A DNA stretch of 64,000 nucleotides from positions 4,092,001 through 4,156,000 of the forward strand of contig NZ_CP012266.1 of NCBI RefSeq assembly GCF_001277235.1, read 5' to 3'. The number at the start of each line of letters is the position of its first letter. The first letter of the stretch is position 1. Shown here one piece after another: positions 28,619-37,675 of this stretch. The position numbers and the translations under genes are program-made. Below the pieces are notes generated by a model. That model was not told the origin of the DNA. It did not search any database and worked only from the letters and a program-made list of their open reading frames with translations. This DNA is from Cronobacter dublinensis subsp. dublinensis LMG 23823 (lineage in GTDB: Bacteria > Pseudomonadota > Gammaproteobacteria > Enterobacterales > Enterobacteriaceae).

Positions 28619-29965
28619 TTAGCTGTTTTTCGCGACCACCGTGCCCACCGGAACTGGCAGCCAGGCGCGGATGCGTAACCCGCCGCGCTCGCTCTTGCCG
28701 ATATCCAGCAGACCATGATGGTTATCGATGATCCGCTGCACAATGGCGAGCCCAAGCCCCGTGCCGCTGGTGCTGCGCGCGCTGTCGCCGCGCACGAACG
28801 GCTGCAGCAGGTGCTTCAGCTGCGACGGCTCAATGCCCGGCCCGTCATCTTCCACCTGGAACCAGGCGCGATTGAGCTCGGTGCCGCTGCTCACTTTGAT
28901 CCAGCCGTTGCCGTAGCGCGCGGCGTTCACCACCATGTTGGCCACAGCGCGTTTGATGGAGAGCGGATGAATGCGCAGCGGTATTTCGCCGCTTTGCAGC
29001 GCCGTTTCTATCTCGCGCTCATAGCCGCTTTCCGAGGCGATCACTTCGCCCAGCACCGCATTAAGATCGGCAGTTTCCAGCGGCATCTCCTGCCCGGTGC
29101 GCAGGTAGTCGATGAACTGCTCAATAATAGCGTTGCACTCTTCGATATCTTTGTTAATCGACTCCGCCAGATAGCCGTCGCCCTCGCTCATCATCTCAGT
29201 CGCCAGACGAATGCGCGTCAGGGGCGTGCGCAGATCGTGGCTGACGCCCGCCATCAGCAGCGTGCGGTCGTCGGCGAGCTGTTTCACGCCAGCGGCCATA
29301 TGGTTAAAGGCGCGCGTCACCGAACGCACCTCGGAGGCGCCATATTCGCGCAGCGGCGGCGGAATGATCCCTTTACCGACCTGCAACGCTGCGTGCTCCA
29401 GCTCCACCAGCGGCCGGTTCTGAATACGGATAAACAGCCACGCGCCGCCTATCGCCAGCAGCATTATCGCCAGCGTATAGCGGAACAGCGGCGAGAAATC
29501 GCCCTGATGAATTTCGGTCAGCGGCACGCGCACCCAAATGTTGGGCGACAGCCAGGTCTTCAGCCACACCACCGGCGAGCTTTTGTTGACCTCGACGCGC
29601 ACTTCCGTCGGGCCGCCAAGCTGCTGCGCCATCTGCTGGCTTAAAAACTCATAATGCTGCGCCCAGCGCAGTCCCGCCTCTTCCGCCGCCTCGTTGGCAT
29701 ACAGCGAAATGCCCAGCTCGCGGTAGATTTCGCGGCGAAACGCCGGCGGCACCACCAGCTGCGTCCCGTCCTCCAGCTGCAGTTTATCGGTCATCAGCAT
29801 ACGCACTTCGTAGGCCAGGACTTTATTAAACTGCTGGAGGCTCGGCAGGATGGCGAAGTTAAGCACCACCAGGTAGGTCGTCACCAGGCTTGCGAACAGC
29901 AAGGTGACGATTAAAAGCAGCGTGCGGGCGAAAGAACTTCGAGGCGAGAAGCGCAGCTTCCTCAT
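28619..29965 (-). CDS. envZ: osmosensor histidine kinase EnvZ
   Basis: Membrane sensor that phosphorylates and dephosphorylates OmpR to set the porin balance. Order: TM1 (about 16-35), periplasmic domain, TM2 (about 162-180), HAMP (about 180-232), dimerisation/phosphotransfer domain with His243 in VSHDLRTPLTR, then the ATPase domain with N box NMVVNAARYG, G1 DDGPGIEP and G2 GTGLGLAIVQ. It has 448 aa against 450 in E. coli. Its ATG overlaps the ompR stop by four bases. Confidence 0.98.
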   Translation of the reverse strand: MRKLRFSPRSSFARTLLLIVTLLFASLVTTYLVVLNFAILPSLQQFNKVLAYEVRMLMTDKLQLEDGTQLVVPPAFRREIYRELGISLYANEAAEEAGLRWAQHYEFLSQQMAQQLGGPTEVRVEVNKSSPVVWLKTWLSPNIWVRVPLTEIHQGDFSPLFRYTLAIMLLAIGGAWLFIRIQNRPLVELEHAALQVGKGIIPPPLREYGASEVRSVTRAFNHMAAGVKQLADDRTLLMAGVSHDLRTPLTRIRLATEMMSEGDGYLAESINKDIEECNAIIEQFIDYLRTGQEMPLETADLNAVLGEVIASESGYEREIETALQSGEIPLRIHPLSIKRAVANMVVNAARYGNGWIKVSSGTELNRAWFQVEDDGPGIEPSQLKHLLQPFVRGDSARSTSGTGLGLAIVQRIIDNHHGLLDIGKSERGGLRIRAWLPVPVGTVVAKNS

Positions 29966-30681
29966 GCTTTAGCGCCGTCCGGCACAAAGACGTAGCCCAG
30001 GCCCCAGACGGTCTGGATATAGCGCGGATGCGCCGGATCTTCTTCCACCATGCGGCGCAGGCGGGAGATCTGCACGTCGATGGAGCGCTCCATTGCGGAA
30101 TATTCGCGACCGCGCGCCAGATTCATCAGCTTATCGCGCGACAGCGGCTCGCGCGGATGGCTGACCAGCGCTTTCAGCACGGCGAACTCCCCGCTGGTGA
30201 GCGGCATCGGCTCATCTTCACGGAACATCTCGCGGGTGCCGAGGTTAAGTTTGAATTTACCGAAGGCGATCACGGCTTCTTCCTGCGACGGCGCGCCCGG
30301 CAGCTCGTTCGCCTGGCGGCGCAGCACGGCGCGAATACGGGCCAGCAGCTCACGCGGGTTAAACGGTTTCGGGATATAGTCGTCGGCGCCAATCTCCAGC
30401 CCCACGATGCGATCCACTTCTTCGCCTTTCGCGGTCACCATGATTATCGGCATCGGGTTGCTCTGGCTGCGCAGACGGCGGCAGATAGAGAGCCCGTCTT
30501 CGCCAGGAAGCATCAGATCAAGCACCATCAGGTGGAAGGACTCGCGGGTCAGCAGGCGGTCCATCTGTTCGGCGTTTGCCACGCTGCGCACCTGGAAGCC
30601 TTGCTCGGTGAGGTAACGCTCAAGCAGCGCGCGCAGGCGCATATCGTCATCCACCACCAGAATCTTGTAATTTTCTTGCAT
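29962..30681 (-). CDS. ompR: osmotic response regulator OmpR
   Basis: Response regulator controlling ompF/ompC and many other genes. Receiver domain with phospho-acceptor Asp55 (LMVLDLMLPGEDG), acidic pair D11/D12 and Lys105 (DDYIPKPF), then a winged-helix DNA-binding domain (about 137-239). I start at 30681 (MQENYKILVV) with GGGAG before it, giving the standard 239 residues; the frame is open for 13 more codons upstream. Confidence 0.98.
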   Translation of the reverse strand: MQENYKILVVDDDMRLRALLERYLTEQGFQVRSVANAEQMDRLLTRESFHLMVLDLMLPGEDGLSICRRLRSQSNPMPIIMVTAKGEEVDRIVGLEIGADDYIPKPFNPRELLARIRAVLRRQANELPGAPSQEEAVIAFGKFKLNLGTREMFREDEPMPLTSGEFAVLKALVSHPREPLSRDKLMNLARGREYSAMERSIDVQISRLRRMVEEDPAHPRYIQTVWGLGYVFVPDGAKA

Positions 30682-31025
30682 TGTGTTTACTCCCAAAGGC
30701 TCAAACAGTTGTAACGCCATTCTAAAAAAGTGTGCGTCAGCCGGTGAGTTAAATCTGGTATATATTCTGGTCGAAATTGTTACAAAGCATATTTAACAGC
30801 AGCTTATCCTCACTTTCCATCATAAAAGCAGCGTGTCCTTAAAGAGCGACATCGCCACGCCGCCGACGCCATCCTAATCATAAACGAACTGGCGCGTTTC
30901 GTGTGGCCACGCCCGTTTTTTACGCGAGGACGATAACGGTCTTCGGTTTCGCGGCGCGGGCGCTTCACATTCGCCACCGCGCCCGCTAAGGTACGGTCGT
31001 TAAAATTATCAGCGAAGGCCAGCCG
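30682..31025. other. divergent intergenic region ompR-greB
   Basis: 344 bases carrying the ompR and greB promoters. A TATATA element on the minus strand near 30760 is a candidate -10 for ompR. I see no clear CRP or other operator and no RNA gene. Confidence 0.4.
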
Positions 31026-31499
31026 ATGAAAACGCCGTTAATTACCCGCGAAGGTTACGAAAAACTCAAAAAAGAGCTCGACTATCTGTGGCGCGAAGAG
31101 CGGCCTGAAGTCACCAAAAAAGTGACCTGGGCGGCAAGCCTTGGCGATCGCAGCGAAAACGCCGACTACCAGTACAACAAAAAGCGCCTGCGCGAAATCG
31201 ACCGTCGCGTGCGCTACCTCACCAAATGTCTTGAGCAGTTAAAAATCGTCGACTATTCGCCGCAGCAGGAAGGCAAAGTCTTTTTCGGCGCCTGGGTCGA
31301 AGTGGAAAACGACGACGGCGACGTGAAGCGCTTTCGCATTGTCGGCTACGACGAGATTTTTGGCCGCAAAGATTACATCTCCATCGACTCTCCCATGGCG
31401 CGCGCGCTGCTGAAAAAAGAAGAAGGCGACGTGGCGACCGTGCAGACGCCGGGCGGCGAGGCCACCTGGTATGTCAACGCTATCGAATATGTAAAGTAG
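31026..31499 (+). CDS. greB: transcript cleavage factor GreB
   Basis: Rescues backtracked RNA polymerase by stimulating RNA cleavage through the secondary channel. N-terminal antiparallel coiled coil (about 1-75) with the acidic tip ASLGDRSENADYQYNKKRL, the catalytic acidic pair being in this loop, and a C-terminal FKBP-like domain. Length is 157 aa (E. coli 158). It is divergent from ompR, as in E. coli, and followed by tex. Confidence 0.96.
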   Translation: MKTPLITREGYEKLKKELDYLWREERPEVTKKVTWAASLGDRSENADYQYNKKRLREIDRRVRYLTKCLEQLKIVDYSPQQEGKVFFGAWVEVENDDGDVKRFRIVGYDEIFGRKDYISIDSPMARALLKKEEGDVATVQTPGGEATWYVNAIEYVK

Positions 31500-31611
31500 C
31501 CCTTTGCGGATAGCTCCGAAACCCGCCACGGGCGCGGCTACGGCTGGCATTTTTACCCTTCAGTCCGTATAACTGTGCCCTGACTTTTTGTACTTAACAG
31601 ATGATATTGCC

Positions 31612-33936
31612 ATGATGAATAATTCGCTCAGTCGTATTATCGCCAGTGAGCTTCAGGCCAGGGCTGAACAGGTAGACGCTGCCATTCGCCTGCTTGATGA
31701 AGGGAACACCGTGCCGTTTATCGCACGCTATCGTAAGGAGGTCACCGGCGGTCTGGACGACACCCAGTTGCGCCAGCTGGAGACCCGTCTGGGCTATCTG
31801 CGCGAACTGGAAGAGCGCCGCGCGGCTATCCTCAAATCGATTGCCGATCAGGGCAAACTCACCGACGAACTTCAGGCGGCCATTACCGGCACCCAGAGCA
31901 AAACCGAGCTTGAAGACCTCTATCTGCCTTACAAACCGAAGCGCCGCACCCGCGGACAGATAGCCATCGAGGCAGGCCTTGAGCCGCTGGCGGATCTGCT
32001 GTGGAACGACCCGTCCCACGAGCCGGAAGCGGAAGCGACGAAATTCATCAACGCCGATAACGGCGTGGCCGATACCAAAGCGGCGCTTGACGGCGCGCGC
32101 TATATCCTGATGGAGCGCTTTGCAGAAGACGCCGCGCTGCTCGCCAAAGTGCGTGACTACCTGTGGAAGAACGCGCATCTGGTTTCGACCGTGGTGGCGG
32201 GCAAAGAGGATGAAGGCGCCAAATTCCGCGACTATTTCGCCCATCATGAACCTATTTCTACGGTGCCGTCGCACCGCGCGCTGGCGATGTTCCGCGGGCG
32301 CAACGAGGGCGTATTGCAGCTGGCGCTCAACGCCGACCCGCAGTTCGATGAGCCGCCGCGCGAAAGCTACTGCGAGCAGATTATTACCGACCACTTAGGC
32401 CTGCGCCTGAACAACGCGCCTGCCGACAGCTGGCGTAAGGGCGTGGTGAGCTGGACCTGGCGCATCAAAGTGCTGATGCATCTGGAAACCGAGCTGATGA
32501 GCACGCTGCGCGAGCGTGCCGAAGACGAGGCGATCAACGTGTTCGCCCGTAACCTGCACGACCTGCTGATGGCGGCGCCGGCAGGTCTGCGCGCGACGAT
32601 GGGCCTCGACCCGGGCCTGCGTACCGGCGTAAAAGTGGCGGTGGTGGACGCCACCGGCAAGCTGGTCGCGACCGACACCGTTTATCCGCACACCGGTCAG
32701 GCCGCGAAGGCGGCGGTCGTGATTGCGGCGCTCTGCGAAAAACATAACGTCGAGCTGGTGGCTATCGGCAACGGCACGGCGTCGCGCGAAACCGAGCGTT
32801 TTTTCCTCGACGTGCAGAAGCAGTTCCCGAAAGTGACCGCGCAGAAAGTGATTGTCAGCGAGGCGGGTGCGTCGGTGTATTCGGCCTCCGAGCTGGCGGC
32901 GCAGGAGTTCCCGGATCTCGATGTCTCGCTGCGCGGCGCAGTCTCCATCGCGCGTCGTCTGCAGGATCCGCTGGCGGAGCTGGTGAAAATCGACCCGAAA
33001 TCCATCGGCGTGGGCCAGTATCAGCATGACGTCAGCCAGTCGCAGCTGGCGCGCAAGCTGGACGCGGTAGTCGAAGACTGCGTGAACGCCGTCGGCGTTG
33101 ACCTGAACACGGCCTCCGTGCCGCTGCTGACCCGCGTGGCGGGCCTGACGCGCATGATGGCGCAGAATATCGTCTCCTGGCGCGACGAGAACGGCCAGTT
33201 CCGCAACCGTCAGCAGTTGCTGAAAGTGAGCCGTCTGGGGCCGAAGGCGTTTGAGCAGTGCGCCGGGTTCCTGCGCATCAACCACGGCGACAACCCGCTT
33301 GACGCCTCGACCGTTCACCCGGAAGCGTACCCGGTGGTGGAGCGCATTCTCGCCGCCACCGAGCAGTCGCTGCGCGACCTGATGGGCAACAGCAGGGCGC
33401 TGCGCAACGTGAAAGCGGTGGATTTCACCGACGAGCGTTTCGGCGTGCCGACCGTCACCGACATCATTAAAGAGCTGGAGAAACCGGGCCGCGACCCGCG
33501 TCCGGAGTTTAAAACCGCCCAGTTCGCCGAAGGCGTGGAAACCATGAACGACCTCCAGCCGGGCATGGTGCTGGAAGGCGCGGTCACCAACGTCACCAAT
33601 TTCGGCGCGTTTGTGGATATCGGCGTACATCAGGATGGGCTGGTGCATATCTCTTCGCTTTCCGACAAATTCGTCGAGGATCCGCACACCGTGGTGAAAG
33701 CGGGCGATATCGTGAAGGTGAAAGTGCTGGAAGTGGATTTGCAGCGTAAGCGTATCGCGCTGACTATGCGTCTTGACGAACAGCCGGGCGAAGGTAACGC
33801 GCGGCGCGGCGGCGGTAATAACCGCGAGCAAAACAGCCGCCCTGCACCGAACCGCAAGCCGCAGCGCGAGAGCGTCAGCAGCGGCAATAGCGCGATGAGC
33901 GACGCGCTCGCTGCCGCGCTCGGTAAAAAGCGTTAA
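31612..33936 (+). CDS. yhgF: Tex-family transcription accessory protein (YhgF)
   Basis: RNA-binding cytoplasmic protein related to eukaryotic Spt6. Order: helical N-terminal Tex domain (about 1-190), YqgF/RNase H-like domain (about 325-450, MGLDPGLRTGVKVAVVDATG), helix-hairpin-helix pair (about 490-560) and an S1 RNA-binding domain (about 650-720, GAVTNVTNFGAFVDIGVHQD), then a basic, disordered tail. I start at ATG 31612 (MMNNSLSR, 774 aa; E. coli 773). A TTG eight codons upstream is less likely. Confidence 0.95.
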   Translation: MMNNSLSRIIASELQARAEQVDAAIRLLDEGNTVPFIARYRKEVTGGLDDTQLRQLETRLGYLRELEERRAAILKSIADQGKLTDELQAAITGTQSKTELEDLYLPYKPKRRTRGQIAIEAGLEPLADLLWNDPSHEPEAEATKFINADNGVADTKAALDGARYILMERFAEDAALLAKVRDYLWKNAHLVSTVVAGKEDEGAKFRDYFAHHEPISTVPSHRALAMFRGRNEGVLQLALNADPQFDEPPRESYCEQIITDHLGLRLNNAPADSWRKGVVSWTWRIKVLMHLETELMSTLRERAEDEAINVFARNLHDLLMAAPAGLRATMGLDPGLRTGVKVAVVDATGKLVATDTVYPHTGQAAKAAVVIAALCEKHNVELVAIGNGTASRETERFFLDVQKQFPKVTAQKVIVSEAGASVYSASELAAQEFPDLDVSLRGAVSIARRLQDPLAELVKIDPKSIGVGQYQHDVSQSQLARKLDAVVEDCVNAVGVDLNTASVPLLTRVAGLTRMMAQNIVSWRDENGQFRNRQQLLKVSRLGPKAFEQCAGFLRINHGDNPLDASTVHPEAYPVVERILAATEQSLRDLMGNSRALRNVKAVDFTDERFGVPTVTDIIKELEKPGRDPRPEFKTAQFAEGVETMNDLQPGMVLEGAVTNVTNFGAFVDIGVHQDGLVHISSLSDKFVEDPHTVVKAGDIVKVKVLEVDLQRKRIALTMRLDEQPGEGNARRGGGNNREQNSRPAPNRKPQRESVSSGNSAMSDALAAALGKKR

Positions 33937-33952
33937 GCCACCGCGACATGAC

Positions 33953-33976
33953 AAAGGCCGGGAAACCGGCCTTTTT
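33953..33976 (+). terminator. terminator of yhgF
   Basis: AAAGGCCGG / CCGGCCTTT with loop GAAA (a stable GNRA-type tetraloop) and a five-T run, 16 bases after the stop. Confidence 0.9.
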
Positions 33977-34000
33977 AATTGGTTTTCGGGTAATGCCAGT

Positions 34001-34077
34001 GGCGGGTGCGCTTACCCGCCCTACGTTTTGGCAGACGTTTTTGATTCTGTAGGGTGGGTAAGCGCAGCACACCCGCC
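34001..34077. repeat. palindromic MITE-like repeat, copy 1
   Basis: Left arm GGCGGGTGCGCTTACCCGCC plus CTAC pairs with the right arm 34049-34077 (GTAGGGTGGGTAAGCGCAGC, then ACACCCGCC). The left arm lacks 5 bases that the right arm has. The interior carries GCAGACGT, shared with copy 2 at 48307-48388. There are no terminal direct repeats that I can see and no coding capacity. Confidence 0.75.
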
Positions 34078-34360
34078 ATTTATTCCTTACCCAAACCACC
34101 ACTTATTTAAAAATCGACATTCAGAAATAAAATCAAATATGAACGCGGTTACATTTTTCATTTAAATAACAATACGTCTAAATAAATAACACGCGGCGCT
34201 TCAGGCAAAGCGAAAAAAGAACCGCAATTAACTCTAACCAAATGAATATTAAATAATAAATTTATTTAAAAATCCGTGCCGCCGGGCGAGGCCTCTACTT
34301 TTTTTGCGCCAGAACAAATAAACATCAGATATTGCCGCTGCGCCGCAATATTGCGTTGCA
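34078..34360. other. AT-rich region upstream of feoABC
   Basis: A strongly AT-rich block up to about 34270, unlike its GC-rich neighbours, then an inverted repeat ATATTGC (34329-34335) / GCAATAT (34345-34351). It holds no gene. It presumably contains feo regulatory sequence; the inverted repeat could be an operator, but its protein is unknown to me. Confidence 0.4.
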
Positions 34361-34381
34361 GATAAAAACCATTCTCATTAC
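34361..34381. promoter_or_regulatory. Fur-box-like site before feoA
   Basis: GATAAAAACCATTCTCATTA is a loose match to the 19-bp Fur consensus built from GATAAT hexamers (GATAAA, CATTCT, CATTA). It lies about 105 bases before feoA. Fur repression of feo is established in E. coli. Confidence 0.45.
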
Positions 34382-34485
34382 CATCTTAATCAGATAAACG
34401 ATCCCTTCCCGCGCAATAATCGGCTTTCGGCCGTTGCAGAGCCACGACCCGCCGCCGCTGAGCGCATCCGGAATAAGCAGGTTTT

Positions 34486-34710
34486 ATGCAATTCACGCCT
34501 AATAGCAGCTGGAAAATTACCGGTTTCGCCCGCGACATCAGCCCGGCGTACCGCCAGAAATTATTGTCGCTCGGCATGCTGCCGGGCTCGTCGTTTGAGG
34601 TAAAACGCGTCGCGCCATTGGGCGACCCGATTCATATCGAAACCCGACGCGTAAGCCTGGTGCTTCGCAAAAAAGATCTGGCGCTGTTGCAGGTTGAAGC
34701 GGCCCGCTGA
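34486..34710 (+). CDS. feoA: ferrous iron transport protein FeoA
   Basis: Small SH3-like cytoplasmic protein (74 aa; E. coli 75) required for FeoB-dependent Fe(II) uptake. It begins MQFTPNSSWKITGFARDI and shows the fold's core YRQKLLSLGMLPGSSFEVKR. First gene of feoABC, 26 bases before feoB. Confidence 0.95.
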   Translation: MQFTPNSSWKITGFARDISPAYRQKLLSLGMLPGSSFEVKRVAPLGDPIHIETRRVSLVLRKKDLALLQVEAAR

Positions 34711-34736
34711 CCTCTCCCGTTGTTGAGTGTATGCAC

Positions 34737-37052
34737 ATGAAAAAATTAACCATCGGCTTAATTGGCAATCCGAACTCCGGTAAAACCACGCTGTTTAATC
34801 AGCTTACCGGCGCACGTCAGCGCGTGGGTAACTGGGCGGGCGTAACGGTGGAGCGCAAAGAGGGGAGCTTCGCGACGACCAATCATCAGGTCACGCTGGT
34901 CGACCTGCCCGGCACCTATTCCCTGACGACCATCTCCTCCCAGACGTCGCTGGACGAGCAGATAGCCTGCCATTACATTCTCGGCGGCGAAGCTGACCTG
35001 CTGATAAACGTGGTCGACGCCTCCAACCTTGAGCGCAACCTCTATCTGACGCTGCAACTGCTGGAGCTCGGCATCCCGTGCGTGGTGGCGCTGAACATGC
35101 TGGATATCGCCGAAAAGCAACATATCCGTATTGATATCGACGCGCTGGCGAGCCGGCTCGGCTGTCCGGTGGTGCCGCTGGTCTCCACGCGCGCGCGCGG
35201 TATCGACAGCCTGAAAATCGCAATTGACCGTCATCAGCAGAATCAGGCTATCGAGCACGTGCACTACCCGGCGGCGCTGACGGCGGCGGCGGACGCGCTG
35301 GCGGCCAGGATGCCGCCGACGCTCTCTTTGCAGCAGCGCCGCTGGCTCGGCCTGCAAATGCTGGAAGGCGATATCTACAGCCGCAGCGTGGCGGGCGCCG
35401 CTACCGTCCATTTGCCGCAGACGCTGGCGGCACTTGAAACTGAGCTTGATGACCCGGCGCTGCATATCGTCGATGCCCGCTATCAGAGCATCGCGACGAT
35501 TTGCGACGCGGTGAGCAACAGCCTCACCGCCGAGCCGCACCGTCTGACGGCCGCCATCGACAAAATCATCCTCAACCGCTTCCTTGGCCTGCCGGTGTTT
35601 CTGGGCGTGATGTACCTGATGTTCCTGCTCGCCATTAACATCGGCGGCGCGTTGCAGCCGATTTTCGACGCGGGCTCGGTGGCGATTTTCATTCACGGGC
35701 TACAGTGGGTCGGCGCTACGCTGCACTTCCCCGCCTGGCTGACGCTGTTTCTCGCCCAGGGGATCGGCGGCGGCATCAATACCGTGCTGCCGCTGGTGCC
35801 GCAGATCGGCATGATGTATCTGTTCCTGTCGTTTCTTGAAGATTCCGGTTATATGGCCCGCGCGGCGTTTGTGATGGACCGTCTGATGCAGGCGCTGGGG
35901 CTGCCGGGCAAATCGTTCGTGCCGCTGATTGTCGGCTTCGGCTGCAACGTGCCGTCGGTGATGGGCGCACGCACACTGGATGCGCCGCGCGAGCGGTTGA
36001 TGACCATCATGATGGCGCCGTTTATGTCCTGCGGCGCACGGCTGGCGATTTTCGCCGTCTTCGCCGCGGCGTTTTTCGGTAATGACGGCGCGCTGGTGGT
36101 CTTTTCGCTCTATCTGCTCGGCATCGTGATGGCTATTCTGACCGGTCTGATGCTGAAATATACCCTGATGCGCGGCGAAGCCACGCCGTTCGTGATGGAG
36201 CTGCCGGTGTACCACGTGCCGCATCTGAAAAGCCTGCTGTTGCAAACCTGGCAGCGCCTGAAAGGCTTTGTGTTGCGCGCCGGGAAAGTGATTGTGGTGG
36301 TCAGCGTATTCATCGGCGCGCTCAATAGTTTTTCGTTCAGCGGCAAGACCGTGGACAACATCAACGACTCCGCACTCGCTTCCGTGAGCCGGGTACTGAC
36401 GCCGCTGCTGGCGCCGATTGGCGTGCAGCAGGATAACTGGCAGGCCACCGTCGGGTTATTCACTGGCGCGATGGCGAAAGAAGTGGTGGTCGGCACGCTG
36501 AACACGCTCTACACCGCCGAAAATATCCACGAAGCGCCGTTCGACGCGGCGAGTTTCAGCCTGAAAGACGAACTCGCCGGCGCGCTGGCAGAAACCTGGC
36601 AGAGCCTGAAAGACACCTTCAGCCTGAGCGTGCTGGCAAACCCGATCGAAGCCAGTAAGGGCGATGGCGAGATGGCGACCGGCGCGATGGGCGTGATGAG
36701 CGCGAAATTTGGCAGCGAAGCCGCCGCGTACAGCTATCTGGTGTTCGTGCTGCTCTACATTCCCTGCATTTCGGTCATGGGCGCGATTGCCCGCGAGTCG
36801 AGCCGCGGCTGGATGGGCTTCTCGATCCTCTGGGGCCTGAACATCGCGTATTCACTGGCGACGGTGTTCTACCAGAGCGCGACATTCCAGGCGCATCCGC
36901 TCTACAGCCTGACGTCGATACTGGCGGTCGTGTTGTTTAACGTGGCGCTCATTACCGCGCTGCGCCGGGCGCGTAGCCGGGTGGATGTGAGCCTGCTGGC
37001 GCCGCGCCAAGACGCACGCTGCTGCGATACGCCTGCCGGGGAGTGCCACTGA
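34737..37052 (+). CDS. feoB: Fe(II) transporter FeoB
   Basis: Inner-membrane ferrous iron transporter. N-terminal G domain with G1 GNPNSGKT (residues 10-17), G3 DLPGTYSL and G4 NMLD, a GDI helical domain, then about ten membrane helices containing the Gate motifs GFGCNVPSVMGARTL and LLYIPCISVMGAIARESS. I start at ATG 34737 (MKKLTIGL, 771 aa) as in E. coli; an ATG two codons earlier lies too near the ribosome binding site. The C terminus is Cys-rich (RCCDTPAGECH). TGATG overlap with feoC. Confidence 0.97.
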   Translation: MKKLTIGLIGNPNSGKTTLFNQLTGARQRVGNWAGVTVERKEGSFATTNHQVTLVDLPGTYSLTTISSQTSLDEQIACHYILGGEADLLINVVDASNLERNLYLTLQLLELGIPCVVALNMLDIAEKQHIRIDIDALASRLGCPVVPLVSTRARGIDSLKIAIDRHQQNQAIEHVHYPAALTAAADALAARMPPTLSLQQRRWLGLQMLEGDIYSRSVAGAATVHLPQTLAALETELDDPALHIVDARYQSIATICDAVSNSLTAEPHRLTAAIDKIILNRFLGLPVFLGVMYLMFLLAINIGGALQPIFDAGSVAIFIHGLQWVGATLHFPAWLTLFLAQGIGGGINTVLPLVPQIGMMYLFLSFLEDSGYMARAAFVMDRLMQALGLPGKSFVPLIVGFGCNVPSVMGARTLDAPRERLMTIMMAPFMSCGARLAIFAVFAAAFFGNDGALVVFSLYLLGIVMAILTGLMLKYTLMRGEATPFVMELPVYHVPHLKSLLLQTWQRLKGFVLRAGKVIVVVSVFIGALNSFSFSGKTVDNINDSALASVSRVLTPLLAPIGVQQDNWQATVGLFTGAMAKEVVVGTLNTLYTAENIHEAPFDAASFSLKDELAGALAETWQSLKDTFSLSVLANPIEASKGDGEMATGAMGVMSAKFGSEAAAYSYLVFVLLYIPCISVMGAIARESSRGWMGFSILWGLNIAYSLATVFYQSATFQAHPLYSLTSILAVVLFNVALITALRRARSRVDVSLLAPRQDARCCDTPAGECH

Positions 37053-37288
37053 TGGCCACGCTCATGGAGGTGCGGGATCTGCTGGCGCTGTCGGGAAGGA
37101 TAGACGCACAGCGCATCAGCGACCAGCTCGCCGCGCCGCTGCCGTTAATTAACGCGATGCTCAGCCGCCTGGAGGCAATGGGAAAAGCGGAGCGTCAGGA
37201 AGAGGAATTATCGGGCTGTCTGAGCGGCAGTTGCCGCCGCTGCCCGGAGGGCAAAGCCTGCCGCAAAGAGGTGTGGCGGCTGCGTTAA
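37052..37288 (+). CDS. feoC: FeoC, Fe-S winged-helix partner of FeoB
   Basis: Small winged-helix protein of 78 residues that in enterobacteria protects FeoB from FtsH and carries an oxygen-sensitive Fe-S cluster. The four Cys lie in CLSGSCRRCPEGKAC (Cx4Cx2Cx5C). I start at ATG 37052, which overlaps the feoB stop as TGATG and gives the E. coli length; the frame is open three codons earlier. Confidence 0.94.
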   Translation: MATLMEVRDLLALSGRIDAQRISDQLAAPLPLINAMLSRLEAMGKAERQEEELSGCLSGSCRRCPEGKACRKEVWRLR

Positions 37289-37295
37289 CAGTGAG

Positions 37296-37320
37296 GGCGG
37301 GCGCTATGCCCGCCTTTTTT
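37296..37320 (+). terminator. terminator of feoABC
   Basis: GGCGGGC / GCCCGCC with loop GCTAT, followed by six T residues, 8 bases after the feoC stop. Confidence 0.9.
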
Positions 37321-37321
37321 A

Positions 37322-37591
37322 TTACTTGTAAACATCTGCCGTGGCGTGAATGTCTTTGCCGGTTTTTTCGCCGCTGGTGATGACATAATATTTGCCACCC
37401 ATTTCATCAGCTTTCTTAACCAGTTCGGCTTTCGCGTCCATCGGCGCGGTGCCTTTGTCAGAGACGATCGTGCCGATTTTGGTGAGATTCATCTCTTTCA
37501 CTTTATCTTTTTGCAGCTCTTCCGCCGCCAGCGCGCCAAACGACAGCGAACCCAGAACAACAGATAACAGCATACCCGTGCGTAGTTTCAT
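37322..37591 (-). CDS. periplasmic DUF1471 (YdgH/BhsA/McbA-like) protein
   Basis: An 89-residue secreted protein. The signal peptide MKLRTGMLLSVVLGSLSFGALA is cleaved at ALA-AEE. The mature part has the DUF1471 pattern: IGTIVSDKGTAPMDAKAELVKKADEMGGKYYVITSG and the C-terminal IHATADVYK. Members of this family (BhsA, McbA, YhcN, YahO) affect stress resistance and biofilm; the present one looks closest to YahO/YhcN types, but I do not assign a name. It is convergent with feoC, which ends 33 bases away. I see no terminator of its own. Confidence 0.85.
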   Translation of the reverse strand: MKLRTGMLLSVVLGSLSFGALAAEELQKDKVKEMNLTKIGTIVSDKGTAPMDAKAELVKKADEMGGKYYVITSGEKTGKDIHATADVYK

Positions 37592-37675
37592 GTTTTTGGC
37601 TCTCTACTCAGATGATTTGAAAAGGCGCCGATAAAAACGCCCCGATAACAATGACATCTAAAGTATGGCTCGCTT

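Noticed and set aside
32395..33954. 519-codon open frame on the minus strand opposite yhgF
   Set aside because: Antisense shadow of a well-recognised gene in GC-rich DNA; its product is rich in His, Arg and Gln and resembles no family, and it has no ribosome binding site of note.
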